Shown: positions 24,839-34,986, counted from the stretch's first letter. The stretch: DNA of 36,024 nt from Longimonas sp046498435 (GCF_046498435.1 NZ_JAWOAR010000238.1:1-36024); one strand, 5' to 3'. Notes: generated from the sequence alone by a model not told the origin. Numbers and translations are program-made.

Positions 24839-26101
24839 CTACAGCTCATCAAACCATGCTTTCATGCGGGCAGCCAGCCGGTCCATGAGTGTTTGCCCTT
24901 CGTTGTGCCCATTGCTCTGGGCACGCACGTCTTCGCTCAATGTCGTACCGCCAATAATTTCGGGCTGCATACCGTAGAGCACCAGTCCAACGCCGGTTGC
25001 GAACTTGGGGTCGCTCACCTCCTCCACCAGACCGTCGCCCAGTCCCATGGGGCGCCCGATGCGCGCTTCCATACCCAGCACCTCGGCAGCCAGTTCGGCG
25101 GTGCCCGGAATAAGCGATCCGCCGCCGGTGAGCACACAGCCTACGCCAAGGTGGTGACCGTATCCGCTTCGCTGCTTGATCTCAATGGCTGCAATCTCCA
25201 GAATCTCTTCCATCCGTGGTTGAATAACCTGGGCCAGCGTGTCGCGTCCGATGGTTTTTTCGGGACGCCCCCCAATACCCGGAATCTCAATCTGCTCATT
25301 CGGATCGGCAAAGTCAACAAGGGCGGTACCAAACTGCCGCTTGAGCTGCTCAGCCTGATCTTTCATCACGCTTACGCCTTTGCCAATGTCATCAGTCACC
25401 TTATTGCCAGCAACAGCAATTACAGCCGTATGGCGAATAGTGTGATCCTCAAACACGGCAATGTCGGTGGTGCCTCCTCCAATGTCGATGAGCGCCACCC
25501 CCACCTCTTTTTCGTCTTCGTGCAAGACCGCAAACGAGGAAGCCAGCGGCTCCAGCACAATGTCAGCCACCTGAAAGCCGGCTTTCTCGATACAGCGATA
25601 TATGTTCTTTGCTGCCGAGATCAATCCGGTAATAATATGCACGTTGGCTTCCATACGCACCCCGCTCATGCCTACGGGATCGGCCACCCCATCTTGGCCA
25701 TCTACGATAAACTCTTGGGGAATGACGTGCAGAATCTCGCGGTCGGCAGGCATAGACACCTGCATGGTGTCTTCGAGCAAGCGCTGCACGTCTTGCGACG
25801 TGATCTCTCCCGATCGGATGGTAACGACACCGCGGCTCTGAAAGCTCTGCACATGGTCGCCAGCGATGCCTACGATGACGTTGTGCACTTCGACGCCGGC
25901 AGCACGCTCGGCTTCCTGAATGGCCTTGCGCACCGCATTGACCGTGCGGTCGATGTTAACAACCACCCCGCGGTTGAGGCCATCCGAGGCGGCCATGCCC
26001 ATCCCCAAAATGTTGACGCGCCCCAGCTCATCCTCTGCCGCGACGACAGCACACACTTTGGTCGTTCCAATATCGACCCCTACTACGATATGTTCATCCA
26101 T
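24839..26101 (-). CDS. ftsA: cell division protein FtsA
   Basis: FtsA is the actin-like protein that tethers FtsZ to the membrane. The 420-residue protein has the actin-fold phosphate loops VDIGTTKVCAVVA (about residues 9-21) and LIDIGGGTTDIAVF, the adenosine motif LTGGGSLIPG and the 1C domain segment GIAGDHVQSFQSRG. It ends in an amphipathic helix (LMDRLAARMKAWFDEL) for membrane binding. The ATG at 26101 begins directly before the conserved core; the upstream in-frame extension does not align. It lies 90 bp after ftsQ. Confidence 0.97.
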   Translation of the reverse strand: MDEHIVVGVDIGTTKVCAVVAAEDELGRVNILGMGMAASDGLNRGVVVNIDRTVNAVRKAIQEAERAAGVEVHNVIVGIAGDHVQSFQSRGVVTIRSGEITSQDVQRLLEDTMQVSMPADREILHVIPQEFIVDGQDGVADPVGMSGVRMEANVHIITGLISAAKNIYRCIEKAGFQVADIVLEPLASSFAVLHEDEKEVGVALIDIGGGTTDIAVFEDHTIRHTAVIAVAGNKVTDDIGKGVSVMKDQAEQLKRQFGTALVDFADPNEQIEIPGIGGRPEKTIGRDTLAQVIQPRMEEILEIAAIEIKQRSGYGHHLGVGCVLTGGGSLIPGTAELAAEVLGMEARIGRPMGLGDGLVEEVSDPKFATGVGLVLYGMQPEIIGGTTLSEDVRAQSNGHNEGQTLMDRLAARMKAWFDEL

Positions 26102-26191
26102 AAGTACGCTCAACGATTGCGTAGTACAAAAGAGACGGGTGCTCCGCGCGATCACTCGGCGCAGGCGTTTGCCCCAGAACGCCTTAATGTG

Positions 26192-26950
26192 CTACGGCCG
26201 GGTAATAACTTGACCGTCAAACCGCAGGTCGATGGTGCGAACCGAATCTGCGTGCGGAAGCACATGCGATTGAAACGCGTGGAAGCGTTCAAGTTTGTTG
26301 CGATAATCAGCGGTGCCCAGTTGCACCGTTATCGTATATCCATCAGGATGGCTTACGTACAGACGCACTGCGTGGTCGGGATCCGTACGAAGGCCGGAAA
26401 CCATGCTGCGAACCGTATCGGCACGGGCCAAAGCGCGCAGGGCCTCCTGGGTAGCTGGGCGTACAACTGATTCATTTGCATGATACGAAACGGAGTCGTC
26501 GTACACCAACGGGACGTCAAAGGTTGTGTCGGTACGTGCGGGCAGGGCATGGCCATCTGCATCCAGAAAGAATCGGGGCGTGCCGTCGGGAGCTACCCAA
26601 CGGCCTTGGGGCGTGCGCTCTTCGACGTGCACATGCATCTGATTGCGAAACGGCTGCACACGCACCTGGCTCTCGGCAAACCAGGGATGGCGCACAAGAC
26701 GATCGGCGGTACGCTCGGGGTCTACCTCACGGAGCGGCTGACCGCGTTGCAGTTCTGTGAGCGTACGCACCGAGTCGGGCGAGAGCACGGTGGCTCCTGT
26801 TACGTGGATGGATTCCAGCGTGCCTCCAACAAACCAACGCCAGCCCAGGGCCCCGAGCAGCACTATGAGTCCTGCAGCAACTACAGCAGTAGCAATGCGC
26901 CCCGGCCGATGGGCCTCCCCGTGCAGCAAACGGCGAATGGACAGCTTCAT
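26192..26950 (-). CDS. ftsQ: cell division protein FtsQ/DivIB
   Basis: FtsQ is a bitopic divisome protein. The 252-residue product has a short basic cytoplasmic tail, one membrane helix at about residues 19-41, a POTRA domain beginning with LESIHVTGATVLSPDSVRTL, and the beta domain with VEERTPQGRWV. Family-level sequence identity is usually low, but position between murC and ftsA and topology make it secure. Its ATG overlaps the murC stop by 4 bp. Confidence 0.93.
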   Translation of the reverse strand: MKLSIRRLLHGEAHRPGRIATAVVAAGLIVLLGALGWRWFVGGTLESIHVTGATVLSPDSVRTLTELQRGQPLREVDPERTADRLVRHPWFAESQVRVQPFRNQMHVHVEERTPQGRWVAPDGTPRFFLDADGHALPARTDTTFDVPLVYDDSVSYHANESVVRPATQEALRALARADTVRSMVSGLRTDPDHAVRLYVSHPDGYTITVQLGTADYRNKLERFHAFQSHVLPHADSVRTIDLRFDGQVITRP

Positions 26951-28386
26951 GAGGCGTCAGCAGCATTGGCAGGGTCGGCATAGCGGTCGTTCAGGTGCTC
27001 AATGAACGTGCGACTGGCCCGCCAAATATCGCCGGCGCCCAGCATGAGCACCACATCGTGGGGACGTACAAGGTCGAGCAGCCGGTCGGGAAGAGCCGAA
27101 AGGTTCGGCACCCATTGCACGTTCTGATGCCCAAAGGCACGGGCCCGTTCGGCCAGACGTCCGCCGCTCACTCCGTCAATAGGCGATTCGCGTGCGCCAT
27201 AGATCTCGGTAAGAACGAGCACATCGGCGTTAAAGAAGGCCCGCGCAAAGTCGTCGAGCAGATCGCGGGTGCGCGAGTATAGGTGCGGTTGAAAGACAGC
27301 CACCAGGCGACGGTTGGGAAAGCCGTTGCTGGCAGCATCAAGCGTGCCGCGCAGGGCCGTGGGGTGGTGTGCATAGTCGTCGATGACGGTGATGTCTCCT
27401 ACCTTGCCCACCTGCTCAAAGCGCCGCTGCACGCCCGAAAACCGCCCCAGTCCGTCGCGAATGTGCTCGAACGGGATGTCGAGTTCATCGCCCACCGCTA
27501 CGGCAGCCAGCGCATTCCGAACGTTGTACATGCCCGGTACCGAGAGCGCAATGCGCCCTAACGTTTCAGAGCCGCGCATCACCGTAAACGAGGTTCCCAA
27601 CCCTTCGTGCACAACCTCTTCAGCCCGAATCTGCGCCTGACGCGTGGTGCCATAGGTAATCACGCGTCGCTCAATCTGCCCCACGATGGCCTGTACATTC
27701 GGGTCATCGAGACACACAATGGCTGCACCGAAGAACGGTACGCTATTGGCATACTGCACAAACGCCTGTTTGATGTCGTCAAGGTCGTCGTAGATGTCGA
27801 GATGATCGACGTCGATGCTGGTAATAACCGCAAGCGACGGGGTCAGCCGCAGGAACGTACGATCGTACTCGTCGGCCTCAATGACGATAATATCGCCCTC
27901 GCCCGCTACAGCGTTAGATCCGAATACGGCCACTTTGCCTCCTACGATGATAGTTGGGTCGAAGGCGCCCTCGGTGGTTACCAGACCCGCCATGGAGGTG
28001 GTGGTCGTTTTGCCATGTGTACCGGCAATCCCCACGCCGAACTTCATACGCATCAGCTCGCCCAGCATTTCGGCGCGGGGGATGAGCGAGATGCGGCGCT
28101 CGGTAGCCGCTTTCGTCTCTGGATTCTGTGTCGGGTCAATGGCCGAGGAGTAGACCACCACGTCGGCCTCGCCCACCTGCCCGGCATCGTGGCCTTTGTA
28201 GATGGTTGCCCCCAGCGATTCGAGATGCGCTGTTACATCGCTTTCGGTCAGGTCGGATCCGGTAACGCGGTAGCCGCGGTTCAGCAGCACCTCGGCAATA
28301 GAGCTCATGCCAATGCCACCAATACCCACCATGTGTACCTGGCGAATGCGCCCCAATGCGGGTTGTCGTCGTCGGGTTGTACTCAT
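26947..28386 (-). CDS. murC: UDP-N-acetylmuramate--L-alanine ligase
   Basis: MurC adds L-alanine to UDP-MurNAc, the first step of stem-peptide assembly. The 479-residue protein has the N-terminal UDP-binding HMVGIGGIGMSSIAEVL (about residues 18-34), the ATP loop GIAGTHGKTTTTSM, DVDHLDIYDD and the C-terminal DDYAHHPTA motif. The ATG at 28386 is chosen; the frame is open further up but would overlap murG. It is 25 bp from murG and coupled to ftsQ by ATGA. Confidence 0.98.
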   Translation of the reverse strand: MSTTRRRQPALGRIRQVHMVGIGGIGMSSIAEVLLNRGYRVTGSDLTESDVTAHLESLGATIYKGHDAGQVGEADVVVYSSAIDPTQNPETKAATERRISLIPRAEMLGELMRMKFGVGIAGTHGKTTTTSMAGLVTTEGAFDPTIIVGGKVAVFGSNAVAGEGDIIVIEADEYDRTFLRLTPSLAVITSIDVDHLDIYDDLDDIKQAFVQYANSVPFFGAAIVCLDDPNVQAIVGQIERRVITYGTTRQAQIRAEEVVHEGLGTSFTVMRGSETLGRIALSVPGMYNVRNALAAVAVGDELDIPFEHIRDGLGRFSGVQRRFEQVGKVGDITVIDDYAHHPTALRGTLDAASNGFPNRRLVAVFQPHLYSRTRDLLDDFARAFFNADVLVLTEIYGARESPIDGVSGGRLAERARAFGHQNVQWVPNLSALPDRLLDLVRPHDVVLMLGAGDIWRASRTFIEHLNDRYADPANAADAS

Positions 28387-28411
28387 GAAGTAGGGGGGAT
28401 GCAACAGCAAT

Positions 28412-29521
28412 CTATGAACGAGCGGTGGCCAGGCGGAGCACGTCGCGGGCAATGGTGCGTGCGGCATCGGGCCTCGCATGATCGTGCGCTGCCGTCGCCA
28501 TAGCAGCCCGGCGCGCAGCATCATTGAGGAGCGGATGCAGCGTATCCCGAAGATCGGTGGTCAGTTCATCTTCCGGCAAAAGCACCGCTGCACCAACTTC
28601 GCTTAGACTACGCGCATTTTTGGTCTGATGGTCTTCGACTACGTTGGGGGAGGGAACGAGCACAGCGGGCGTGGCAGTAGCCAGCAGTTCGCTGCACGTA
28701 AGTGCCCCTGCGCGGCACAGCGCCAGGTCGGCCACAGCGTAGGCTTCATCCATCCGGTCGATGTACTCCATAAGGCGCAGCCGCGGGTGAGCTGTTAAGG
28801 TGCGGTCGAGCGCCTCGTAGTAGCGCGTACCCGTCTGCCACCAGATATGCACATCCGGATAGGCTTCCAGCAGCGCCTGGTAATGCGTGCGCAGTGCCTC
28901 ATTGAGCGCAGCGCTGCCCAGCGATCCGCCCGTCACAAGCAGCACAGTGTCGGTTGCGGAAAGGGCGTGGCGCGTGCGGGCAGCCTCGGCATCCGCCTGT
29001 AACAGCGCAGGACGGATGGGGTTGCCGCTTAGGTGCGTTCCCTCATCCGGAAGAGCTGACTGGGCTTCGGGAAAGGCCACGTGCCGCGATGCTGCAAGGG
29101 GACTTAGCAGCCGGTTCGTTACGCCGACGTAGGCATTCTGCTCCTGCATAACCAGCGGAATTCCGCGCAGCCATGCTGCCATACCGACTGGACCGGCCAC
29201 GTACCCGCCAGTACCCACAACCACATCTGGATCAATGGCTCCCGTAAGCCGCCAGCTCTGCACCAGTCCCCGGATCAGCTTGACGGGAAACGAAAGGTTA
29301 TCCCATGTCCAGGCGCGCTGGAATCCGCTCACAGTAATGGGATGAAGCGCATACCCGGCCTGTGGCACAGCACGCGCTTCGAGACGGTCGCGCGTGCCGG
29401 CAAACACCACGACCGCATCGGGATGCACGTCGCGAATGGCGTCAGCAATGGCAATGGCCGGATATACGTGGCCGCCGGTGCCGCCACCAGCGATTAAAAT
29501 GTGAGGAGGGCGAGGGTTCAT
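28412..29521 (-). CDS. murG: UDP-N-acetylglucosamine--lipid I GlcNAc transferase
   Basis: MurG converts lipid I to lipid II on the inner face of the membrane. The 369-residue GT28-type enzyme has the N-terminal loop IAGGGTGGHVYPAIAIA (about residues 9-25), LVTGGSLGSAALNEAL in the C-terminal domain and the UDP-GlcNAc region CRAGALTCSELLA followed by VPSPNVVEDHQTKNA. All expected motifs are intact. The ATG at 29521 overlaps the ftsW stop by 4 bp, supporting this start over longer in-frame ones. Confidence 0.97.
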   Translation of the reverse strand: MNPRPPHILIAGGGTGGHVYPAIAIADAIRDVHPDAVVVFAGTRDRLEARAVPQAGYALHPITVSGFQRAWTWDNLSFPVKLIRGLVQSWRLTGAIDPDVVVGTGGYVAGPVGMAAWLRGIPLVMQEQNAYVGVTNRLLSPLAASRHVAFPEAQSALPDEGTHLSGNPIRPALLQADAEAARTRHALSATDTVLLVTGGSLGSAALNEALRTHYQALLEAYPDVHIWWQTGTRYYEALDRTLTAHPRLRLMEYIDRMDEAYAVADLALCRAGALTCSELLATATPAVLVPSPNVVEDHQTKNARSLSEVGAAVLLPEDELTTDLRDTLHPLLNDAARRAAMATAAHDHARPDAARTIARDVLRLATARS

Positions 29522-30681
29522 GCAGCGTTGGCGTACGTCTGTCGCGAGATATTGAGAAGGATGCCGACCATCACGCCATTGGCCAGCATCGACGTGCCGC
29601 CGTACGACACGAAAGGCAACGGCAGACCGGTTACGGGCAGTAGCCCGCACGACACCCCTGCATGGATGAATCCATACAGTACGATTAGGGTGGTAAATCC
29701 GGTTGCTAAGAACGCGCCAAGAGGGTCGGGGGCGTCGCGGGCGATGCGCAAGAACCCCCGGAAGAGAAGTAGGCCGAAGGCAGCAAGCAGCGCAAGCGCC
29801 CCCACTAAGCCATACTCCTCGGCAATAATGGCAAAGATAAAGTCATTGTAGGGCGTAGGTAAGAAATCGCGCTGTGTACTCTTTCCGGGTCCTACGCCGG
29901 TAATGCCCCCCATGGCAAATGCAATGCGCGCCTGCTCGGCCTGATAGCCCTCGCCTCGGGGGTCGAGCACATGCTCAGCCTCGGTCGTATCGAACATGTC
30001 GGTGCCCAAGAACGACTCAACACGCGCTGCGCGGTGCGGCTCTGCGATAATCAGGCTAATGCCCATCACCAACCCGAGCATGGTTAGCAGTCCAATCTGG
30101 GCAGCACTCACACGAGCCACGAAGCACATCGCGATGACGCCCATCACCATGACCGCGGAGGTCGACAGGTCTTCCAGTCCAACCAAAAGCACTGTTGCTC
30201 CCACCCACACAAGGATAGGCAAGAACGACCGCCCAAAGCTTTTGATATACTCCTGTTTCTGTGTGAGTAACACCCCTACATACAGCAGCAGCGCCACGCG
30301 AGCCAGGTCGGAGGGCTGAAAGCCGACCCCACCCAGTTCCAGCCAGCGCGCCGGTCCTTCAGTTACGAGCCCTGTAAGCTTCACAATCAAAAGCAATCCC
30401 AGCGCGCCGACAAGCGCCACGCGACTGTAGCGCGCCAGCACGCGGTAGTCTACGAGGCTCATGCCAAACATGACAGCCAGTGCCAGTCCCACGCGCATCA
30501 CGTGGCGTAGCAGGAACAGTTCGGTGTTGCCACCCGACTTTACCTCGGCAAAGAATGTGATGGCGCTGTACACTGCCACCACCCCGATAGCCGAAAGCAC
30601 CAGTACGATCCACGTCACGTACTTGTCGGCAGGAGGCAGCGTGTAAAACCGGTCGCGGAGGGTTGTTATGAATTTCAGCAC
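29518..30681 (-). CDS. ftsW: FtsW-type peptidoglycan glycosyltransferase
   Basis: FtsW is the SEDS-family polymerase of septal peptidoglycan. The 387-residue protein has about ten membrane helices. It contains GPARWLELGGVGFQPSDLAR (the family usually has PSE in place of PSD), a large outer loop with YNDFIFAIIAEEYGL, and LPLPFVSYGGTSML near the C-terminus. It begins with a GTG at 30681 (revealed by CAC on the plus strand), as no ATG keeps the N-terminal helix. It lies 66 bp after murD. Confidence 0.96.
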   Translation of the reverse strand: MLKFITTLRDRFYTLPPADKYVTWIVLVLSAIGVVAVYSAITFFAEVKSGGNTELFLLRHVMRVGLALAVMFGMSLVDYRVLARYSRVALVGALGLLLIVKLTGLVTEGPARWLELGGVGFQPSDLARVALLLYVGVLLTQKQEYIKSFGRSFLPILVWVGATVLLVGLEDLSTSAVMVMGVIAMCFVARVSAAQIGLLTMLGLVMGISLIIAEPHRAARVESFLGTDMFDTTEAEHVLDPRGEGYQAEQARIAFAMGGITGVGPGKSTQRDFLPTPYNDFIFAIIAEEYGLVGALALLAAFGLLLFRGFLRIARDAPDPLGAFLATGFTTLIVLYGFIHAGVSCGLLPVTGLPLPFVSYGGTSMLANGVMVGILLNISRQTYANAA

Positions 30682-30747
30682 GGGAACCAGATGGCGTAGG
30701 AAGGCCAGGAAATTGAGTGCGAGGCGCGTATGCGCAACAGCGCCGGT

Positions 30748-32133
30748 TTATAGAGCACGTACAGCTGTGCGAAAAACGTTGCCCCGCTCTTCGTAGTTGC
30801 GATACATGTCGAACGAAGAGCAAGCTGGGCTAAGCAGCACTGCATCGCCGGGGTGGGCCAGTCGCTGTGCGGTCTGTACGGCTTCCTCCATCGACCCGAC
30901 GCGTTGACATGTGACTGCGTGCGGCCCCAGTTCGCGCACAACGGTGGTGGCGCTTTCGCCCAGTGCAAGCACAGCACGCACGCCGTGCTGCACCAGCGGT
31001 TTCAGCGGCGTGTAGTCGTTGCCCTTGTCGCGCCCACCTGCGATGAGCACCACGGGGCGCGTAAAGCTTTCGAGCGCATAGCCCACGGCTTCCACGTTGG
31101 TTGCCTTCGAATCGTTCACGTAGAGCACGTTTCGGTGCATACGCACAGATTCGAGTCGGTGCGGCACCCCCTCAAACGTCTGGAGCCCGGCGCGAATCGA
31201 TTCGACCGGAGTGTCGAGCGCTGTGGCTATGAGCGCCGCCGCCATTGCGTTGTAGCGGTTATGGCGCCCCCGCAGCGACACGTCGTCGGTGGTTATGAGC
31301 GGGGTGTCGGTGCCGTTATGACGCATCACAAGCTGGCCCTCGGTTTCGTAGAGGCCCTGTTCAGGGGGATGCGTTTGGCTGAACGCCGAGAGCGTAGGCC
31401 CATCGTCAGACTCCGGCGGATGGATGCGTGTTACGTGTTGCACAACGCGCTCATTGTCGGCGTTGTACACGATAGTATCTCCGGTGGTTTGCTGAGCCAT
31501 GATGCGTGCTTTGCTGGCAGCGTACACCTCTACACGCCCCCCGTAGCGGTCGAGGTGGTCCGGGGTGATGTTGAGGAGCGCGCTCACCCGTGGGTGAAAC
31601 GTATCCACATGGTCAAGTTGGAAGCTGGACACTTCGAGCACCACGACATCGTTTGGCCCTACCGAGCGAGCATGGTCGCTAAACGGCACGCCAACATTGC
31701 CAGCTACAACGACTGAGCGGTTGGGGGACGCGCTCCAGGCGGTACGCAGCACGTGGCCGGTCCATTCGGTTGTGGTGGTTTTCCCGTTGGTGCCGGTAAT
31801 GGCCACAATGGGGGCATCGCAGAACCAGGAAGCCATTTCGATTTCGGAAACCACACGCACCCCGCGGGCCTGGGCCTGCTGCACAATGGGGGCGCTGGAT
31901 GGCACGCCCGGGCTGAGCACCATCAGATCGGCGTTGAGCGCACGCTCGGTGTGGCCGCTCAGTTCGTGCGCTACGTCGTGCTGTTGGAGCAACGCACGCA
32001 GTTCGGCATCCCCCGAGCCGTGTTCGCTTAGAAAAAGCCGGGCCCCGGTATCCGCCAGCAAACGCAACGCCGCTTGTCCGCTTCGGGCCCCACCGACAAT
32101 GGTAATAGCGTGGTTAGAAAGTGAAGGAGGCAT
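30748..32133 (-). CDS. murD: UDP-N-acetylmuramoyl-L-alanine--D-glutamate ligase
   Basis: MurD adds D-glutamate to UDP-MurNAc-L-Ala. The 461-residue ligase has the N-terminal IVGGARSGQAAL, ATP loop ITGTNGKTTTTEW (about residues 112-124), TPDHLDRYGG and YVNDSKATN in the C-terminal domain, plus LLSPACSSFDMYRNYEERG near the end, which is typical of MurD. ATG at 32133; 60 bp after mraY. Confidence 0.97.
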   Translation of the reverse strand: MPPSLSNHAITIVGGARSGQAALRLLADTGARLFLSEHGSGDAELRALLQQHDVAHELSGHTERALNADLMVLSPGVPSSAPIVQQAQARGVRVVSEIEMASWFCDAPIVAITGTNGKTTTTEWTGHVLRTAWSASPNRSVVVAGNVGVPFSDHARSVGPNDVVVLEVSSFQLDHVDTFHPRVSALLNITPDHLDRYGGRVEVYAASKARIMAQQTTGDTIVYNADNERVVQHVTRIHPPESDDGPTLSAFSQTHPPEQGLYETEGQLVMRHNGTDTPLITTDDVSLRGRHNRYNAMAAALIATALDTPVESIRAGLQTFEGVPHRLESVRMHRNVLYVNDSKATNVEAVGYALESFTRPVVLIAGGRDKGNDYTPLKPLVQHGVRAVLALGESATTVVRELGPHAVTCQRVGSMEEAVQTAQRLAHPGDAVLLSPACSSFDMYRNYEERGNVFRTAVRAL

Positions 32134-32193
32134 GGTGGCAAGGCGCGTGCACGAAAATGGCGAACGGGGCGGCTCCTGCTTATGAGTGGCTAC

Positions 32194-33351
32194 TTATCGG
32201 ATACGTAGCGTAAGCAGGGCGGCAATGACGGTAAGCGCGGTGATAATCCAGAAGCGGGTCACGATTTTGGCTTCGTGGGTGCCTTTGGTTTCGTAGTGGT
32301 GATGCAATGGGGCCATCCGAAAGATGCGCTTTCCGGTACCGGTTTTGCGGCGCGTGTACTTGAAGTAGCTGGTCTGAATGATAACAGACAGCGCCTCGGC
32401 AAAGTAGACGATCCCCAGCAGCGGAAGCAGCAGTTCTTTGCGCACCATGAGCGTAATGGCTCCTACGGCGGCTCCCAGCGCGAGTGCACCGGTATCGCCC
32501 ATAAAGACGGAGGCGGGGTATCCGTTGTACCATAGAAAGCCGAAGCAGGCTGCGGTCATGGCTGCACAGAACACCGTAAGTTCGCCGGTACCGGGCAGAT
32601 ACATCACATTCAGAAACGAGGCCAGATTTACATTGCCTGATACGTACACCAGCGCCATGAGCCCCAACGAAACAAACGCCGTAACCCCCGCGGCGAGTCC
32701 GTCAAGCCCATCGGTTAGGTTAACGGCGTTCGACACGGCGGTCATGATAAAGATGACCACGGGAAGGTAAACCAGCCACCCCAAGTCGGGCCCGGCTATC
32801 CAATCGCGAAAGAAGTAGTAATCGAGGGCGTGGTCTTTCAGGAAGGGCAGATAGGTCAGGCTGTTGTACTCGGCAAACGCCGGCGTAAAATAAAGCACGC
32901 CCCCCACAATGCCCCCAATACCCACCTGGGCGGCGATTTTCGTCCATGCGGAAAGGCCATCTTTCTGCTTCTGCACGGTTTTGATGTAGTCATCAGCAAA
33001 GCCCACCGCGCCCATCCACGCCGTTGCGCTGATGGCCAGCCACACATAGGGCTGCCGCAGGTCGCCCCAGAGCAGTACACTGCCCAAAAGAGCGAGCAAG
33101 ATAATGAGTCCGCCCATGGTGGGCGTGCCGGCTTTATGCGTGTGGTCGACTGTGCCCGATTCAGTGCCGGTGCGCACGCGTTCACCGAGCTGCTGGCGCT
33201 TTAGCCACTCAATGATGCGCCGCCCGGCAAAGAGCGCAATCACCAGCGCAGTAAGCGCGGCCAGGGAGGCCCGCACAGTGATAAACTGGAAGACTTGAAA
33301 GCCCGGCGGGTCGATTGTGCGTTGCAAAAAGGCAAAGAGTTCGTAGAGCAT
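32194..33351 (-). CDS. mraY: phospho-N-acetylmuramoyl-pentapeptide transferase
   Basis: MraY moves phospho-MurNAc-pentapeptide to undecaprenyl phosphate, making lipid I. The 385-residue, ten-helix protein has the catalytic aspartates in GFADDYIKTVQKQKDGL, NAVNLTDGLDGLAAG, the loop FMGDTGALALG and the HHHYE motif near the C-terminus. All sites are intact. ATG at 33351. It follows murE directly, with 76 bp between and no murF. Confidence 0.97.
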   Translation of the reverse strand: MLYELFAFLQRTIDPPGFQVFQFITVRASLAALTALVIALFAGRRIIEWLKRQQLGERVRTGTESGTVDHTHKAGTPTMGGLIILLALLGSVLLWGDLRQPYVWLAISATAWMGAVGFADDYIKTVQKQKDGLSAWTKIAAQVGIGGIVGGVLYFTPAFAEYNSLTYLPFLKDHALDYYFFRDWIAGPDLGWLVYLPVVIFIMTAVSNAVNLTDGLDGLAAGVTAFVSLGLMALVYVSGNVNLASFLNVMYLPGTGELTVFCAAMTAACFGFLWYNGYPASVFMGDTGALALGAAVGAITLMVRKELLLPLLGIVYFAEALSVIIQTSYFKYTRRKTGTGKRIFRMAPLHHHYETKGTHEAKIVTRFWIITALTVIAALLTLRIR

Positions 33352-33427
33352 GCAGAGGGGAATGCATCAAACAACTGAAGGCCAGGCTATAGCGTGCGCT
33401 GGCGCGGTGGGGAAGCAAATAGGGGGA

Positions 33428-34984
33428 TTAGCTGGAGGAAGCCGGCGCATGATGCGCCCGAAAGTGACGGCGCGCAACCGCGCGATCGTCGAACGCGCGG
33501 CGCTCATCGCCGATGATCTGGTACGTTTCGTGGCCTTTGCCAGCAATGAGCACCAGATCGTTCGGATGCGCCTGACGAGCGGCCGCTTCGATGGCCGCCT
33601 CTCGGTCGGGAATCCACTGCGCATCGGCAGGACGACTCATACCGCGCCGGATGTCGTTGAGGATGGCGTGGGGGTCTTCGGTACGCGGGTTGTCGTTGGT
33701 TACAATGACGCGGTCGGCCATCGACTCGGCAATGGACCCCATCAGACGACGCTTGCCGGTGTCGCGGTCGCCCCCGCATCCAAAAATGCACCACAGCGTT
33801 CCGTGGTCTGGGCATAGGGGTTGAAGAACCTGCAAGATCGATTCGAGGGCATGCGGCGTGTGTGCATAATCAACGACAACCGTAGGCCCGCCGTCAACAT
33901 CCACCCGCTCAAAACGTCCGGAGACGGGTGGTGCGGCTTCGAGTGCATTCCGCGCGGCACGGGGCACAGCCCCAAGCGTACGCAGTGCGCTGTAGGCCGC
34001 AGCCAGATTATACGCGTTGAAGCGCCCCGTCAGCCGAAAGGTGACGCGGGTGCCCTCCAGGTGCATAGAGAGGCCCTCCAGCGCATCGACAATGCGCTCC
34101 ATACGGATGTCTGCGGTCGATGCAGTGCCATAGGAGCGCGCACTGGCCACGGTATCGGCAACCATTGCAGCGCCCGCGTCGTCATCACAATTGTACAGCG
34201 CCGTAGCCGAGGGCGGCAGGCCATCGAAGAGCTTCTTCTTAGCGGCCTGGTAGGCCGCCACCGTGCCGTGGTAGTCGAGGTGATCCGTGCTCAGGTTGGT
34301 GAAGATGCCCACATCGTACGCAATGGGCGTGATGCGGTCTTGATCGAGCGCATGCGAGGACACCTCCATGGCGCAGGCGGTACAGCCGTCATCGAGCATG
34401 CGCCGCAGCGTGCGATGCAGGTCGAGCGGGCCCGGTGTAGTGAGTTCCGCATTTACCGATAGCGTACCTGTACGCACCTCAATGGTGCTAATGAGTCCGG
34501 CAGTTTCGCCGATCGCATTGAGCCCATGATGCAGCAAGTAGGCCGTAGTCGTTTTGCCATTGGTGCCGGTCACGCCAACCATCGTAAGCGCCTGGGCAGG
34601 ATCGCCGTAGTACGCCGCGGCCAGATGACCCAGCGCAGCGCGGGCGTTGGACACACGCACAAACCGTACATCGGGATGCGCAGTGCGGGCATCTTCGGGC
34701 AGGCGTTCAGCAACAACCGTGGTAGCGCCTGCGGCAATGGCCGTCTCGATGTACGCATGGCCGTCGGTGGCATGGCCAGGCACGGCAACAAAGCACGCCC
34801 CCTTGCGCACACGGCGGCTATCATCGGCCACTTGCACGAGCGTGTGCGGCGATTCAGAATCCACCGCGCGTCCTTCAACCACGGTCTCCAGCAGACCAGC
34901 GGTGCGCAAACGCTCGGTCAGCGTAGCAAACCGGAGGGTGCGAGACGGCGGCAGGGCGTCATCGTTGGGGGAGGGAAGCGTCAT
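33428..34984 (-). CDS. murE: UDP-MurNAc-tripeptide synthetase (meso-DAP-adding)
   Basis: MurE adds the third residue of the stem peptide. The 518-residue protein has the ATP loop VTGTNGKTTTAYLLHHGL, STDHLDYHGT, and DNPRTEDP at about residue 428. The DNPR motif is the known marker of meso-diaminopimelate specificity, which fits a Gram-negative wall. The ATG at 34984 is 2 bp after the stop of the penicillin-binding protein gene, so the pair is probably co-translated. Confidence 0.97.
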   Translation of the reverse strand: MTLPSPNDDALPPSRTLRFATLTERLRTAGLLETVVEGRAVDSESPHTLVQVADDSRRVRKGACFVAVPGHATDGHAYIETAIAAGATTVVAERLPEDARTAHPDVRFVRVSNARAALGHLAAAYYGDPAQALTMVGVTGTNGKTTTAYLLHHGLNAIGETAGLISTIEVRTGTLSVNAELTTPGPLDLHRTLRRMLDDGCTACAMEVSSHALDQDRITPIAYDVGIFTNLSTDHLDYHGTVAAYQAAKKKLFDGLPPSATALYNCDDDAGAAMVADTVASARSYGTASTADIRMERIVDALEGLSMHLEGTRVTFRLTGRFNAYNLAAAYSALRTLGAVPRAARNALEAAPPVSGRFERVDVDGGPTVVVDYAHTPHALESILQVLQPLCPDHGTLWCIFGCGGDRDTGKRRLMGSIAESMADRVIVTNDNPRTEDPHAILNDIRRGMSRPADAQWIPDREAAIEAAARQAHPNDLVLIAGKGHETYQIIGDERRAFDDRAVARRHFRAHHAPASSS

Positions 34985-34986
34985 CG

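Noticed and set aside
24893..26470. 525-codon plus-strand open frame
   Set aside because: It is antisense to ftsA and ftsQ, both of which have intact motifs; the product resembles nothing.
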